This document shows, piece after piece, positions 1 through 6,510 of a stretch of DNA of 12,971 bases (position 1 is its first letter; every line of letters starts with the position of its first letter). Source of the DNA: Alphaproteobacteria bacterium. Its GTDB lineage: Bacteria > Pseudomonadota > Alphaproteobacteria > Rhizobiales > Devosiaceae. Both the position numbers and the translations under genes were made by a program. The stretch covers positions 1-12,971 of the forward strand of contig JAJRRJ010000090.1 in the NCBI GenBank assembly GCA_024279575.1, written 5' to 3'. The notes under the pieces were generated by a model. It saw only the letters and a program-made list of their open reading frames with translations, ran no database searches and was not told where the DNA came from.

Positions 1-1178
1 CCGTCAGCCAATCCGTTGGGGCCAAATGCGCACATTTCGTCCTCCAATTCCGCCAGCCCTGGACGATGGTTTATCAACCCACGCTCATAAAGTGCGGCGA
101 CTGGTTCGGCCCGAACCCACTTTGATCTGGTTGCCCTAACAGCAATAACCGGCACCAACGGATCCACCTGGGCAATCAGATTAGTTACCAGATCCCCCCC
201 CTGATTGACTTCAGCAACCACGGCATCTGCCTCATGTTCATAATAGGCGCGCACGGACGCGCGGGCCCATGCTAAAGGCGGCGCCGGTTTTAAGGTTTTG
301 TCCGCCAAAATCATCGCACCGTGCATTGTTTTGGCCGCAACGATAATCCCGCAGGCGTCTGAATTTGCGTTCGAACTCACCGCTGGATCAACGCTGACAA
401 TAACCCGTTGCAAATCTATATCTGCATCCGTTTGAATGGCCTGCAAAGCTGCGCGGCTCCACAATGATCCAGGCAGATCTTCGATCAGCTCACCATCCAG
501 TTCCTGTCGCCCCAGAAAAGTGCCTTCATAGCGTCCCACAATTTCACTCAAAAAACTTTTGGCCAGATTTGCCTTGTTATCCCGCGTGGCCATTCTTGTG
601 ATAGTTGTTCTTTTATCTGCGATGATCCGCTTCAGTAATGGGGTGGGTTTGGGTGTTGTCGTAACCATCTGGCGGGGCTGATCCCCCAACCGCAACCCAA
701 ATTGCAACATGTCCCAGGCGGCTTCTCCATTGGGCCATTTTGCCACCTCATCACACCATGCAGCGCCAAATTGAGGGCCGCGAAACCGGTCTGGTTCACT
801 AGCTGACATCAATTGTGCAACTACTCCGCTTGGCCATTTCAAAATATTGCGCGATCGATCAAAAACAGGGCGTTGTTCAACTGGCCCTATGCTAAGCAAC
901 CCTGCCGGCCCTTCAACCATCACTGCGCGTGCTTCGGCCATTGTTTCACCGACCAAGGCAATCGAATTAACACAGGCAAAGGCATTTTTTTTCGTGGCAA
1001 GGCGGCGTACCCATTCAGCACCGGCACGTGTTTTTCCCGACCCGCGCCCCCCCATTATCAGCCAGGTGGCCCAATTCCCTGGGGGAGGCAATTGTTCCTG
1101 CCGCGCCCAAAATCCCCAATTATGTTCAAGTGCAAGAATTTCCGCATCCGAAAGCCCTGACGCCGCGCCTGAAATCAT
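1..1178 (-). CDS. GTA/phage-type terminase large subunit (TerL), 3' end cut by window edge
   Basis: This is the ATPase-nuclease motor that packages DNA into a phage-like capsid. The reading frame was translated by hand: 392 complete codons from the ATG at 1178 stay open to the left edge. The ATPase domain shows a Walker A motif GGRGSGKT (about residues 43-50), a Walker B-like AAWCDEVAKW with D143/E144, and TTTPKP at 173-178 as the coupling motif. The C-terminal RNase H-like nuclease starts with SVDPAVSS (D264) and continues with AEVNQGGDL (E323). The sequence closely resembles the DNA-packaging protein of alphaproteobacterial gene transfer agents (gp2 of the Rhodobacter capsulatus GTA). That family is usually somewhat over 400 residues, so only a short tail is missing. 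The ATG overlaps the upstream stop as ATGA, with GAGGAAGG just before it. A prophage terminase of the same family cannot be excluded. Confidence 0.9.
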   Translation of the reverse strand, partial: MISGAASGLSDAEILALEHNWGFWARQEQLPPPGNWATWLIMGGRGSGKTRAGAEWVRRLATKKNAFACVNSIALVGETMAEARAVMVEGPAGLLSIGPVEQRPVFDRSRNILKWPSGVVAQLMSASEPDRFRGPQFGAAWCDEVAKWPNGEAAWDMLQFGLRLGDQPRQMVTTTPKPTPLLKRIIADKRTTITRMATRDNKANLAKSFLSEIVGRYEGTFLGRQELDGELIEDLPGSLWSRAALQAIQTDADIDLQRVIVSVDPAVSSNANSDACGIIVAAKTMHGAMILADKTLKPAPPLAWARASVRAYYEHEADAVVAEVNQGGDLVTNLIAQVDPLVPVIAVRATRSKWVRAEPVAALYERGLINHRPGLAELEDEMCAFGPNGLAD

Positions 1179-1660
1179 CCTTCCTCGAGTTGCGTAATTC
1201 TTTTTGCAACCTTTTGCCGCAATGCACGCATTGCGCGACTGGGTTTTGTTGGTTGCGTATCTTTTTTTGCCAAATCCGTTTGCTGTTTTGTGTCCAGCTC
1301 CACAAGCTTTTCCAGGGAGCGCACTAATTGCCCGAGCAGGGCAATTTCTTTATCATCCGTTCCATCCATGGCGGCAATTTCCATGCTTTCAATTTGTTTT
1401 TCCAAAACTGCAAACATGCGCGAAACCAGTTGTTTTCTACCAGGAATTCTGGGTTTGTTACGCCCGGGCCAATTTTCACCCAGACGCCGCTGCATCAGCG
1501 CTGATTGGGAAATTCCATGTTGCAGACATATGTCTGCAACACGAGATTTTTGGGCAATATATTCATCCCTGATCGTTCCCCAGTCCGGTTGTGTTTTTTG
1601 CGACAATTGCTTCTCTTGCTGGGGATAGGGGACTGCCAATTGCTTCGGTGTCTGACCCAA
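1175..1660 (-). CDS. Small-terminase-like helix-turn-helix protein (TerS/GTA gp1 candidate)
   Basis: The likely role is the DNA-recognition and regulatory partner of the terminase motor. The 161-residue product has an N-terminal segment (about 27-65; DWGTIRDEY, then VADICLQHGISQSALMQRR, then ENW) that reads as a helix-turn-helix. A long charged helical region follows (about 80-130; LEKQIESMEIAAM and LVRSLEKLVELD), then a basic tail. This HTH-plus-oligomerisation-helix layout is typical of small terminases, and the position immediately upstream of terL with a 4-bp ATGA overlap implies translational coupling. The start is uncertain: a stop codon sits directly before TTG 1660, that TTG has no clear SD, and other in-frame TTGs lie at 1639 and 1606. 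No ATG precedes the HTH. A 24-bp perfect palindrome lies inside the HTH codons. The function is inferred from architecture and context. Confidence 0.68.
   Translation of the reverse strand: MGQTPKQLAVPYPQQEKQLSQKTQPDWGTIRDEYIAQKSRVADICLQHGISQSALMQRRLGENWPGRNKPRIPGRKQLVSRMFAVLEKQIESMEIAAMDGTDDKEIALLGQLVRSLEKLVELDTKQQTDLAKKDTQPTKPSRAMRALRQKVAKRITQLEEG
1518..1541. repeat. 24-bp perfect palindrome inside the terS-like gene
   Basis: The left half TGTTGCAGACAT (1518-1529) is followed immediately by its exact reverse complement ATGTCTGCAACA (1530-1541). One mismatched pair further out, the symmetry gains another pair (1516 C with 1543 G). It overlaps codons for V-A-D-I-C-L-Q-H in the HTH of the small-terminase-like protein. 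It could be a dimeric-regulator operator, a packaging recognition site, or a 10-bp-stem RNA hairpin with loop ATAT. Confidence 0.9.
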
Positions 1661-1732
1661 TTATCTGATTATGCCTGAAGTATAGCTCCAATGCGTGACG
1701 CGGGGATAAGTTGGCGAACTTAACTATAATAA

Positions 1733-2215
1733 TTAGTCGTTTGGTTCAAAGTCGGGCCAGTTTACCGCGTGGCTCTCCCAGTCGCCTTCTGCAACATCTT
1801 CTTCAGCAACCGTGCGCCCACGTACTGAAATCCCGGTCTGTTCTACTGTGTTACGATCCCCTGAAATCAACGGATGCCACCAGGCCAAACCTCTTCCTTC
1901 AGCCAGCCGTCGATAGGCGCAGGTGGCAGGGATCCACGAAATGGTGCCCACATTTTGCGGGGTAAGTTTGATGCAATCAGGAACCAAGGTCTTGCGATTG
2001 GTATAGTCCACACATTGGCAGGAATTGGTATCAAGAAGTTTGCAACGCACGTCGGAACTGAATATTTCTCCGCTGGCCTCGTCTTCAAGTTTGATCAAAC
2101 AACATCTGCCGCAGCCATCACAAAGGGATTCCCATTCAGATTGTGTCATCTGATCCAGCGTTTTTTGTTCCCAGAATGCCACTGATATTTCAATTCCCTG
2201 ATTTGAAAATTCCAC
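1733..2215 (-). CDS. YcgN/UPF0260-type CxxCxxCC cysteine-cluster protein
   Basis: This is a member of the small cytoplasmic Zn/Fe-binding CxxCxxCC family, whose biochemical role is not established. The signature LCDGCGRCCLIKLEDE lies near residues 31-46 (C32, C35, C38, C39). Further cysteines occur at about 58, 66, 68, 81 and 99, and the block WIPATCAYRRLAEGRGLAWWHPL is typical of YcgN homologues. At 160 residues it is close to family length. The frame opens at GTG 2215, but homologues usually start just before the equivalent of AFWEQKTLDQM, so the internal GTG coding for V12 (about 2182) is an alternative start. It is divergent from the PBP gene (72 bp apart) and 72 bp upstream of the terS-like gene on the same strand, so co-transcription with the terminase genes is possible but not shown. 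Confidence 0.85.
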   Translation of the reverse strand: MEFSNQGIEISVAFWEQKTLDQMTQSEWESLCDGCGRCCLIKLEDEASGEIFSSDVRCKLLDTNSCQCVDYTNRKTLVPDCIKLTPQNVGTISWIPATCAYRRLAEGRGLAWWHPLISGDRNTVEQTGISVRGRTVAEEDVAEGDWESHAVNWPDFEPND

Positions 2216-2229
2216 ACATGCGCCCTATA

Positions 2230-2260
2230 ACCTTGATTGCGGTCAAAAGGTAAGCATATT
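2230..2260 (+). promoter_or_regulatory. Possible sigma70-type promoter for the PBP1A operon, with an inverted repeat
   Basis: TTGATT (2233-2238) and CATATT (2255-2260) are separated by 16 bp. Each matches the consensus at four of six positions, which puts the transcript start about 20 bp before ATG 2288. The -35 lies in an imperfect inverted repeat: ACCTTGA at 2230-2236 against TCAAAAGGT at 2243-2251, with a two-base bulge. If used, it excludes the upstream TTG at 2237 as the start codon. Weak evidence. Confidence 0.3.
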
Positions 2261-2287
2261 TTGCCTTTGGCGCTTGTAATTACTTTT

Positions 2288-4528
2288 ATGAAACGGGAAA
2301 GTGCGCTTCAAATCACTTTGCAGGCAAACGGCCCCACAACCCCCAAGGATCAGGTTTTGCAAGACCCGTTTTACAATAAACAAAAACGGAAAAAAGAAAC
2401 GCCACTTCTGGAGGCGGACGCTTGGCTTGATTCCTCCCTTTATGATTTTTTTCAATCAATGGGAAACGGTTACACAAAATTTCAGGATGTCATGTCCGTG
2501 TTCCACGTCTATGGGCTGCGACGCTGGTTTGTTGAAATTGTTTCAGACGGGTTTAACTTTCTTGCCATCGGGCTGGTGTTGATGACAGCATTGGCACTTT
2601 CCGCTTTTCAGGCCACAGCCTTTGGTGAATTTAACAAAGTTGACGACTATTCTGTTATTTTTCTGGACCGATACGGAAATGAAATTGGACGCCGTGACAT
2701 CAGAACAGATGATTCATTTGAATTGGAGCAGCTGCCCGACAACCTGATCAAGGCGACTTTGGCAACCGAAGACCGTCGATTTTACGAACATTTTGGCATT
2801 GATGTACTGGGTACGCTTCGGGCCCTGCTGTCTAACGTACAGGCACAATCTGTGGTTGAGGGGGGATCTTCAATTACGCAACAGCTGGCAAAGAATCTGT
2901 TTTTGTCGTCAGAACAAACTCTTGAAAGAAAAATCACAGAGGCGTTTTTATCTTTGTGGCTTGAGGCATATTATACAAAGGATGAAATTCTAAAACTGTA
3001 TTTTGACCGGGCTTATATGGGGGGGGGTAATTTTGGTGTCGCTGCGGCCACCGAATACTATTTCAATAAATCTGTTGTTGATTTGACCCTTGCCGAGGCG
3101 GCTATGCTTGGCGGGCTTTTTAAAGCTCCTTCGCGATATGCCCCCCACATTGATCTTGCTGCGGCTCGCGGCAGAGCAAATGTGGTATTAACCAACATGG
3201 TGCAGGCCGGATATATGACCGAGGGTCAGGTTACCGCTGCCAGACGCCTGCCCGCCCAGCATATTGAAAGATTTGATGAAATTGAATCCCCTAATTATTT
3301 CCTCGATTGGGCCTTTGAAGACGTCAAGCAGCTGGTCGCTGAATCCAGTGAAATAGGGTTTATTGTGCGCACGACAATTGACCCGGTCTTGCAATCATAT
3401 GCAGAGCAGGCGGTTTCCTCCATCATCCGGGAAAACGGTGAGGCCTATGGTGTGGATGAAGCGGCAATTGTGGTAACTGAGCCATCGGGCGCTGTGCGGG
3501 CAATGGTGGGAGGGCTGGACTACGGGAAAAGTCAGTTCAATCGCGCTACCGCTTCTGCGCGTCAGCCCGGGTCTTCTTTCAAGCCATTTGTCTACGCTAC
3601 CGCCTTTGAAATGCTGGACTATACTCCAAGTACGGTTATTCGTGATCGCCCCGTTTGCATTGGAAACTGGTGTCCGAAAAATTACAACCGCTCCTATGCG
3701 GGCAACGTGACGCTGATGAATGCGCTCACGCGTTCCATCAATACTATTCCTGTGACACTTTCCGTTCGTACCGGAAGAGGTCCCATCGCAGATATGGCAC
3801 ACACCCTTGGTATCACCAGTGATTTTCCCGTCACCCGTTCCCTGGCGCTTGGTGTTGCCTCGGTCAGTGTGATTGATATGACTTCTGCTTATGGGGTTTT
3901 TGCCAACGGGGGACTTAAATCAACGGCTCAGGGCATATCCAGCATCACTTCCCTTCGGGGAGAAACGGTTTACAAATTTGACGCTGATATGCCCCACGAA
4001 CGTTTGATTAGTGCAGAAACCGCCAGCTATATCAACTCGATGCTGAGAAATGTGGTGACATCGGGGACTGGCCGTCGAGCAAATGTGGAAGGGGTTCCAG
4101 CAGCAGGCAAAACCGGCACAACCCAATCTTATCGAGATGCCTGGTTCGCTGGATATACGGGGAACTATGTAGCAGCAGTTTGGATGGGAAACGACAATTA
4201 CCGACCAACAAGACGCCTTACCGGTGGGCGTCTCCCTGCAATGATATGGCAGAAATTCATGGAATTTGCCCATACAAATATTGAGATCAAACCGTTGTTC
4301 GGGGTGGATTTTATACCGCGAAAATTTGACCAGAACGAAGATGCCGAAGATGACCAATCCCTTGAACTGCAACGCCCCCCAAGTCTTACGGCAATGGCTG
4401 CGCAAAAACTCCTGCAGCTCAACAACATTGTTGCGCAGGAATTAAGGGATCAACAAACCGGCATCGAAGTAAAGTCTATAACTGAGACTTTTGGGCCGGT
4501 TGCTCAAAACCTGCCAGTGGGGCAATAG
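2288..4528 (+). CDS. mrcA: Class A penicillin-binding protein 1A (bifunctional transglycosylase/transpeptidase)
   Basis: It polymerises lipid II glycan strands and cross-links peptides in the periplasm. With ATG 2288 the product has 746 residues, normal for rhizobial PBP1A. Order: a cytoplasmic N-terminus with the conserved block EADAWLDSSLY; one TM segment (about 87-112); a GT51 glycosyltransferase domain with catalytic E161 in EDRRFYEHFG, then GGSSITQQLAKN and KAPSRYAPH; and a transpeptidase domain with SSFK (nucleophile S429), SIN (483-485) and KTGTT (608-612). All catalytic motifs are intact. The frame extends upstream to a TTG at 2237, but ATG 2288 fits the family and the candidate promoter better; neither has a strong SD. 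The AYMGGGNFGV motif is encoded by a nine-G run near 3019-3027. The stop is 4 bp before the next gene's likely start, so it heads a three-gene operon. Confidence 0.93.
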   Translation: MKRESALQITLQANGPTTPKDQVLQDPFYNKQKRKKETPLLEADAWLDSSLYDFFQSMGNGYTKFQDVMSVFHVYGLRRWFVEIVSDGFNFLAIGLVLMTALALSAFQATAFGEFNKVDDYSVIFLDRYGNEIGRRDIRTDDSFELEQLPDNLIKATLATEDRRFYEHFGIDVLGTLRALLSNVQAQSVVEGGSSITQQLAKNLFLSSEQTLERKITEAFLSLWLEAYYTKDEILKLYFDRAYMGGGNFGVAAATEYYFNKSVVDLTLAEAAMLGGLFKAPSRYAPHIDLAAARGRANVVLTNMVQAGYMTEGQVTAARRLPAQHIERFDEIESPNYFLDWAFEDVKQLVAESSEIGFIVRTTIDPVLQSYAEQAVSSIIRENGEAYGVDEAAIVVTEPSGAVRAMVGGLDYGKSQFNRATASARQPGSSFKPFVYATAFEMLDYTPSTVIRDRPVCIGNWCPKNYNRSYAGNVTLMNALTRSINTIPVTLSVRTGRGPIADMAHTLGITSDFPVTRSLALGVASVSVIDMTSAYGVFANGGLKSTAQGISSITSLRGETVYKFDADMPHERLISAETASYINSMLRNVVTSGTGRRANVEGVPAAGKTGTTQSYRDAWFAGYTGNYVAAVWMGNDNYRPTRRLTGGRLPAMIWQKFMEFAHTNIEIKPLFGVDFIPRKFDQNEDAEDDQSLELQRPPSLTAMAAQKLLQLNNIVAQELRDQQTGIEVKSITETFGPVAQNLPVGQ

Positions 4529-4532
4529 GATT

Positions 4533-5105
4533 TTGCGCACACTGGTTCATTTTGTACTGTTTTTTGTAATTTCCCTTTCCGTTGGTTTCGGGCTGAGTTA
4601 CTGGGCGCTTGAAAAAGGCCAACTGTTTGGCACTTTGCACATAGGCCCATGGATTGCATGGTCAGATGTAGGTTCTCCCCAACCAGACCCCTACACGCGC
4701 GCCTATATTTCACGCAATGCAAATCTGGAATTGTCGCGTACCGAAGGCATAAAGTTTGTCGCAAAACAAGATAGTGACGGCAGGAATATTCTGGCTGAAT
4801 GCACATATAGAATCGATGGAACAACGCCGGAGACATCACTTTGGACTTTGATGGCAGTCAATGCTCAAGGAGCTTCTCTCACCCTTGAGGGCGGGCCAAT
4901 GACACTGCGAAGCGACCAAATCAATCGTGCAGATGATGGCTCATTTGCGTTGCGTGTAGGGCCTTCTCTTTCCCCTTCAAATTGGCTGGAAACGTCAGCA
5001 AATGGTCAGATGATTTTGATTTTGACTCTTTATGATTCTTCCGTTTTTTCCGGCCTGTCTTCTCTTTCCAACTCCCTGCCATCCATTTTTGTGGAGCGGT
5101 GCTGA
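4533..5105 (+). CDS. DUF1214 domain membrane/periplasmic protein
   Basis: The product of 190 residues starts with one hydrophobic segment (about 3-24; LVHFVLFFVISLSVGFGLSYW), an uncleaved anchor or signal. The conserved DUF1214 stretch follows: GPWIAWSDVGSPQPDPYTRA, then EGIKFVAKQDSDGRN, CTYRIDG and WTLMAVNAQG. Its biochemical role is unknown. TTG 4533 is preferred because AGGA lies just upstream and it falls 4 bp after the PBP1A stop. An in-frame TTG at 4491 would overlap the PBP gene by 38 bp and add 14 residues. The stop overlaps the next gene's ATG as TGATG. Operon position behind PBP1A suggests an envelope role, which is inference. DUF1214 is often found fused to DUF1254; here a separate gene follows. 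Confidence 0.82.
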   Translation: MRTLVHFVLFFVISLSVGFGLSYWALEKGQLFGTLHIGPWIAWSDVGSPQPDPYTRAYISRNANLELSRTEGIKFVAKQDSDGRNILAECTYRIDGTTPETSLWTLMAVNAQGASLTLEGGPMTLRSDQINRADDGSFALRVGPSLSPSNWLETSANGQMILILTLYDSSVFSGLSSLSNSLPSIFVERC

Positions 5106-5647
5106 TGCTTAGAGCACTATTTTGGATAACGGGGGGTGTTGGTCTTGGGGTGATTATTCATCTCGTGGTCATTCTGACGTTGCCAACTCTGGCACAGGAG
5201 AATATCTGGACGCATATTTCTAAATACGACAATTTTGAAAAGGTGGTCGCTCTGGATGATATCTTGGCACAGTCCCCAAACGACCTTCTTCTGGACCCTG
5301 AACTTGTTTATGGGGTTTGTCGTCTGGACCTTTCTAACGGCGTGGGTGTGGTCAATGCACATTTGCCTGATGGATTCTGGTCAGTTGCAATATTTGATTC
5401 CCTTGGCCGGGCAATTTATGGCACCACGAATCGTTCCGGGGTTGGGCAGGTCCTGCAACTTGGAATTTTCAACCCCGAACAAACAAAACTGCTTGCCAGC
5501 CAGCAACTTGATATTGTTGAGGGTCTGTTGATTGTTGAAGCTGAACTAAATGACATTTTTGTTGTTATTCGGCTCGCGCCGCCCCATTCCGCAATGCGGG
5601 CACGTTTCAAACTGGCGCTGGAACAGGTCCAATGCACCCATTCCTAA
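5105..5647 (+). CDS. DUF1254-like membrane protein, partner of the DUF1214 gene
   Basis: The 180-residue product has one N-terminal TM segment (about 4-28; LFWITGGVGLGVIIHLVVILTLP) and a probable periplasmic domain. It contains YGVCRLDLSNG, the block FWSVAIFDSLGRAIYGTTNRSGVG, and a C-terminal QVQCTHS. The FWSVAIFDSLG-type block resembles the DUF1254-like proteins that follow DUF1214 genes in rhizobia; this assignment is from memory of the family and is moderate. ATG 5105 is chosen because GGAG sits 8 bp upstream and it forms a TGATG overlap with the DUF1214 stop. A GTG at 5099 is the alternative. Two conserved cysteines (one in GVCRLDL, one at the C-terminus) could form a periplasmic disulfide. 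It ends 20 bp from the convergent lipoprotein gene, and no terminator hairpin is visible there. Confidence 0.7.
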   Translation: MLRALFWITGGVGLGVIIHLVVILTLPTLAQENIWTHISKYDNFEKVVALDDILAQSPNDLLLDPELVYGVCRLDLSNGVGVVNAHLPDGFWSVAIFDSLGRAIYGTTNRSGVGQVLQLGIFNPEQTKLLASQQLDIVEGLLIVEAELNDIFVVIRLAPPHSAMRARFKLALEQVQCTHS

Positions 5648-5667
5648 TTCGGACAGAAAGTCCCTTT

Positions 5668-6357
5668 TCAACAAAACTGATTTGCCTCAGCTGCCTGCAC
5701 CTGAATTGCCAGCGTATTGAGCCTGTCATCAACCCGGGCCGCGCTGTTATGGGGAGTTTCAACCAATAACTGTTCAAGTGCATAGGAATACGAAGCATAT
5801 CGAAAGCTAAGGACTGCGGCAAACCGGGAAATTTGAGTATTGTTGGCCACTCGTCTCTCATCCAGTCCGGCAAATGTCTGATCACTGGTTGTGCCAACTG
5901 AGCTTGCAGCAAGGGCGCGTCGCCTGTCAGTGTTCTGAACGGCACAAATTGCTGCAAAAGCTGCTGGCAGTGTCATGGTGTCAGCCTGCACTTCACTTAG
6001 GAGTTTGGCATATCGTCCAGAAGATGACCCAAAGGGCTGCACACGCAACCATTTGAAGTAGTCGCTTTCGTCAGGGTACCGACCCTGCAGAGCATTCGCC
6101 GTCAATCTCACTTTGCTGATCCATGAATCCCCGTCGATGGTTGAAACAAAGCGTTGAAGAGAACGCTGCATCTGTTTTTCTTCATCGGTTTGTATAATTT
6201 GGAAATTCCCTTGCCGGTTTTGTCCGGGGCGGGGATCAAAAATACTGGTAGGCGCTTCACGAACACGGCCAAAATCCCCCGTTTGTGAACAGGCAGCCAA
6301 AGCAAAACACATTCCCAGGAACAACAATTTTTGTATGGCAGATTTCTGAGTAATCAT
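5668..6357 (-). CDS. Putative lipoprotein, family not recognised
   Basis: The 229-residue product begins MITQKSAIQK, then a hydrophobic stretch LLFLGMCFALAAC in which LAAC is a lipobox (C23 modified). The +2 residue is Ser, which in E. coli rules favours outer-membrane sorting. The mature part is mostly helical in appearance, with SWISKVRLTANALQGRYPDESDYFKWLRVQPFGSS in its middle written here only as a landmark of conserved-looking aromatic residues (roughly 78-112). I see no catalytic motif and do not recognise the family. ATG 6357 is the only sensible start since it gives a complete signal peptide. It is convergent with the PBP1A operon and divergent from the DUF2336 gene across about 150 bp. 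Confidence 0.82.
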   Translation of the reverse strand: MITQKSAIQKLLFLGMCFALAACSQTGDFGRVREAPTSIFDPRPGQNRQGNFQIIQTDEEKQMQRSLQRFVSTIDGDSWISKVRLTANALQGRYPDESDYFKWLRVQPFGSSSGRYAKLLSEVQADTMTLPAAFAAICAVQNTDRRRALAASSVGTTSDQTFAGLDERRVANNTQISRFAAVLSFRYASYSYALEQLLVETPHNSAARVDDRLNTLAIQVQAAEANQFC

Positions 6358-6434
6358 GGAATTTGAGCTTTGAGAGGCAAATAGTTGATGAAATGTTATT
6401 CAAATCAAGTTTTTTCATTAAAAGTTAGTCAAGG

Positions 6435-6450
6435 TTAACAGTCTGCTAAC
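6435..6450 (+). promoter_or_regulatory. CtrA-like box upstream of the DUF2336 gene
   Basis: TTAACAGTCTGCTAAC matches the alphaproteobacterial CtrA consensus TTAA-N7-TTAAC at all but one specified base (C for T at 6446), with exact spacing. It lies 60 bp before ATG 6511, in the divergent intergenic region shared with the lipoprotein gene. It is also an imperfect palindrome. Binding is inferred from sequence only. Confidence 0.4.
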
Positions 6451-6510
6451 GAATTAGGATAAATAGTGGGGCCAATCAAAAACTCTCTCTAAACGCGCGT
6501 GTATTTGCAG

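Noticed and set aside
190..205. Possible frameshift in terL at the eight-C (plus strand) run
   Set aside because: The reading frame continues through it with sensible nuclease-domain sequence (AEVNQGGDL then LVPVIAVRATRSKW) to the window edge.
813..1660. Several plus-strand open frames of 99-122 codons over the terminase genes
   Set aside because: They lie entirely antisense to the TerL and TerS-like frames, which carry clear motifs; the plus-strand translations are Cys/His/Pro-rich and lack recognisable domains.
1661..1732. Promoter for the terminase genes (TATACT on the minus strand at 1679-1684) and a CtrA box at the TTAA near 1720
   Set aside because: No -35 at suitable spacing, and the TTAA has no partner TTAA seven bases away; transcription from the ycgN side is equally possible.
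3395..4405. Minus-strand open frames of 135 and 161 codons inside the PBP1A gene
   Set aside because: Antisense shadows of a gene with intact catalytic motifs; their translations show no domain or start signal.
4533..5647. DUF1214 and DUF1254-like genes as one gene split by a frameshift
   Set aside because: Each has its own N-terminal membrane segment, and the second has an SD and TGATG overlap, so two separate coupled genes fit better than a broken fusion.
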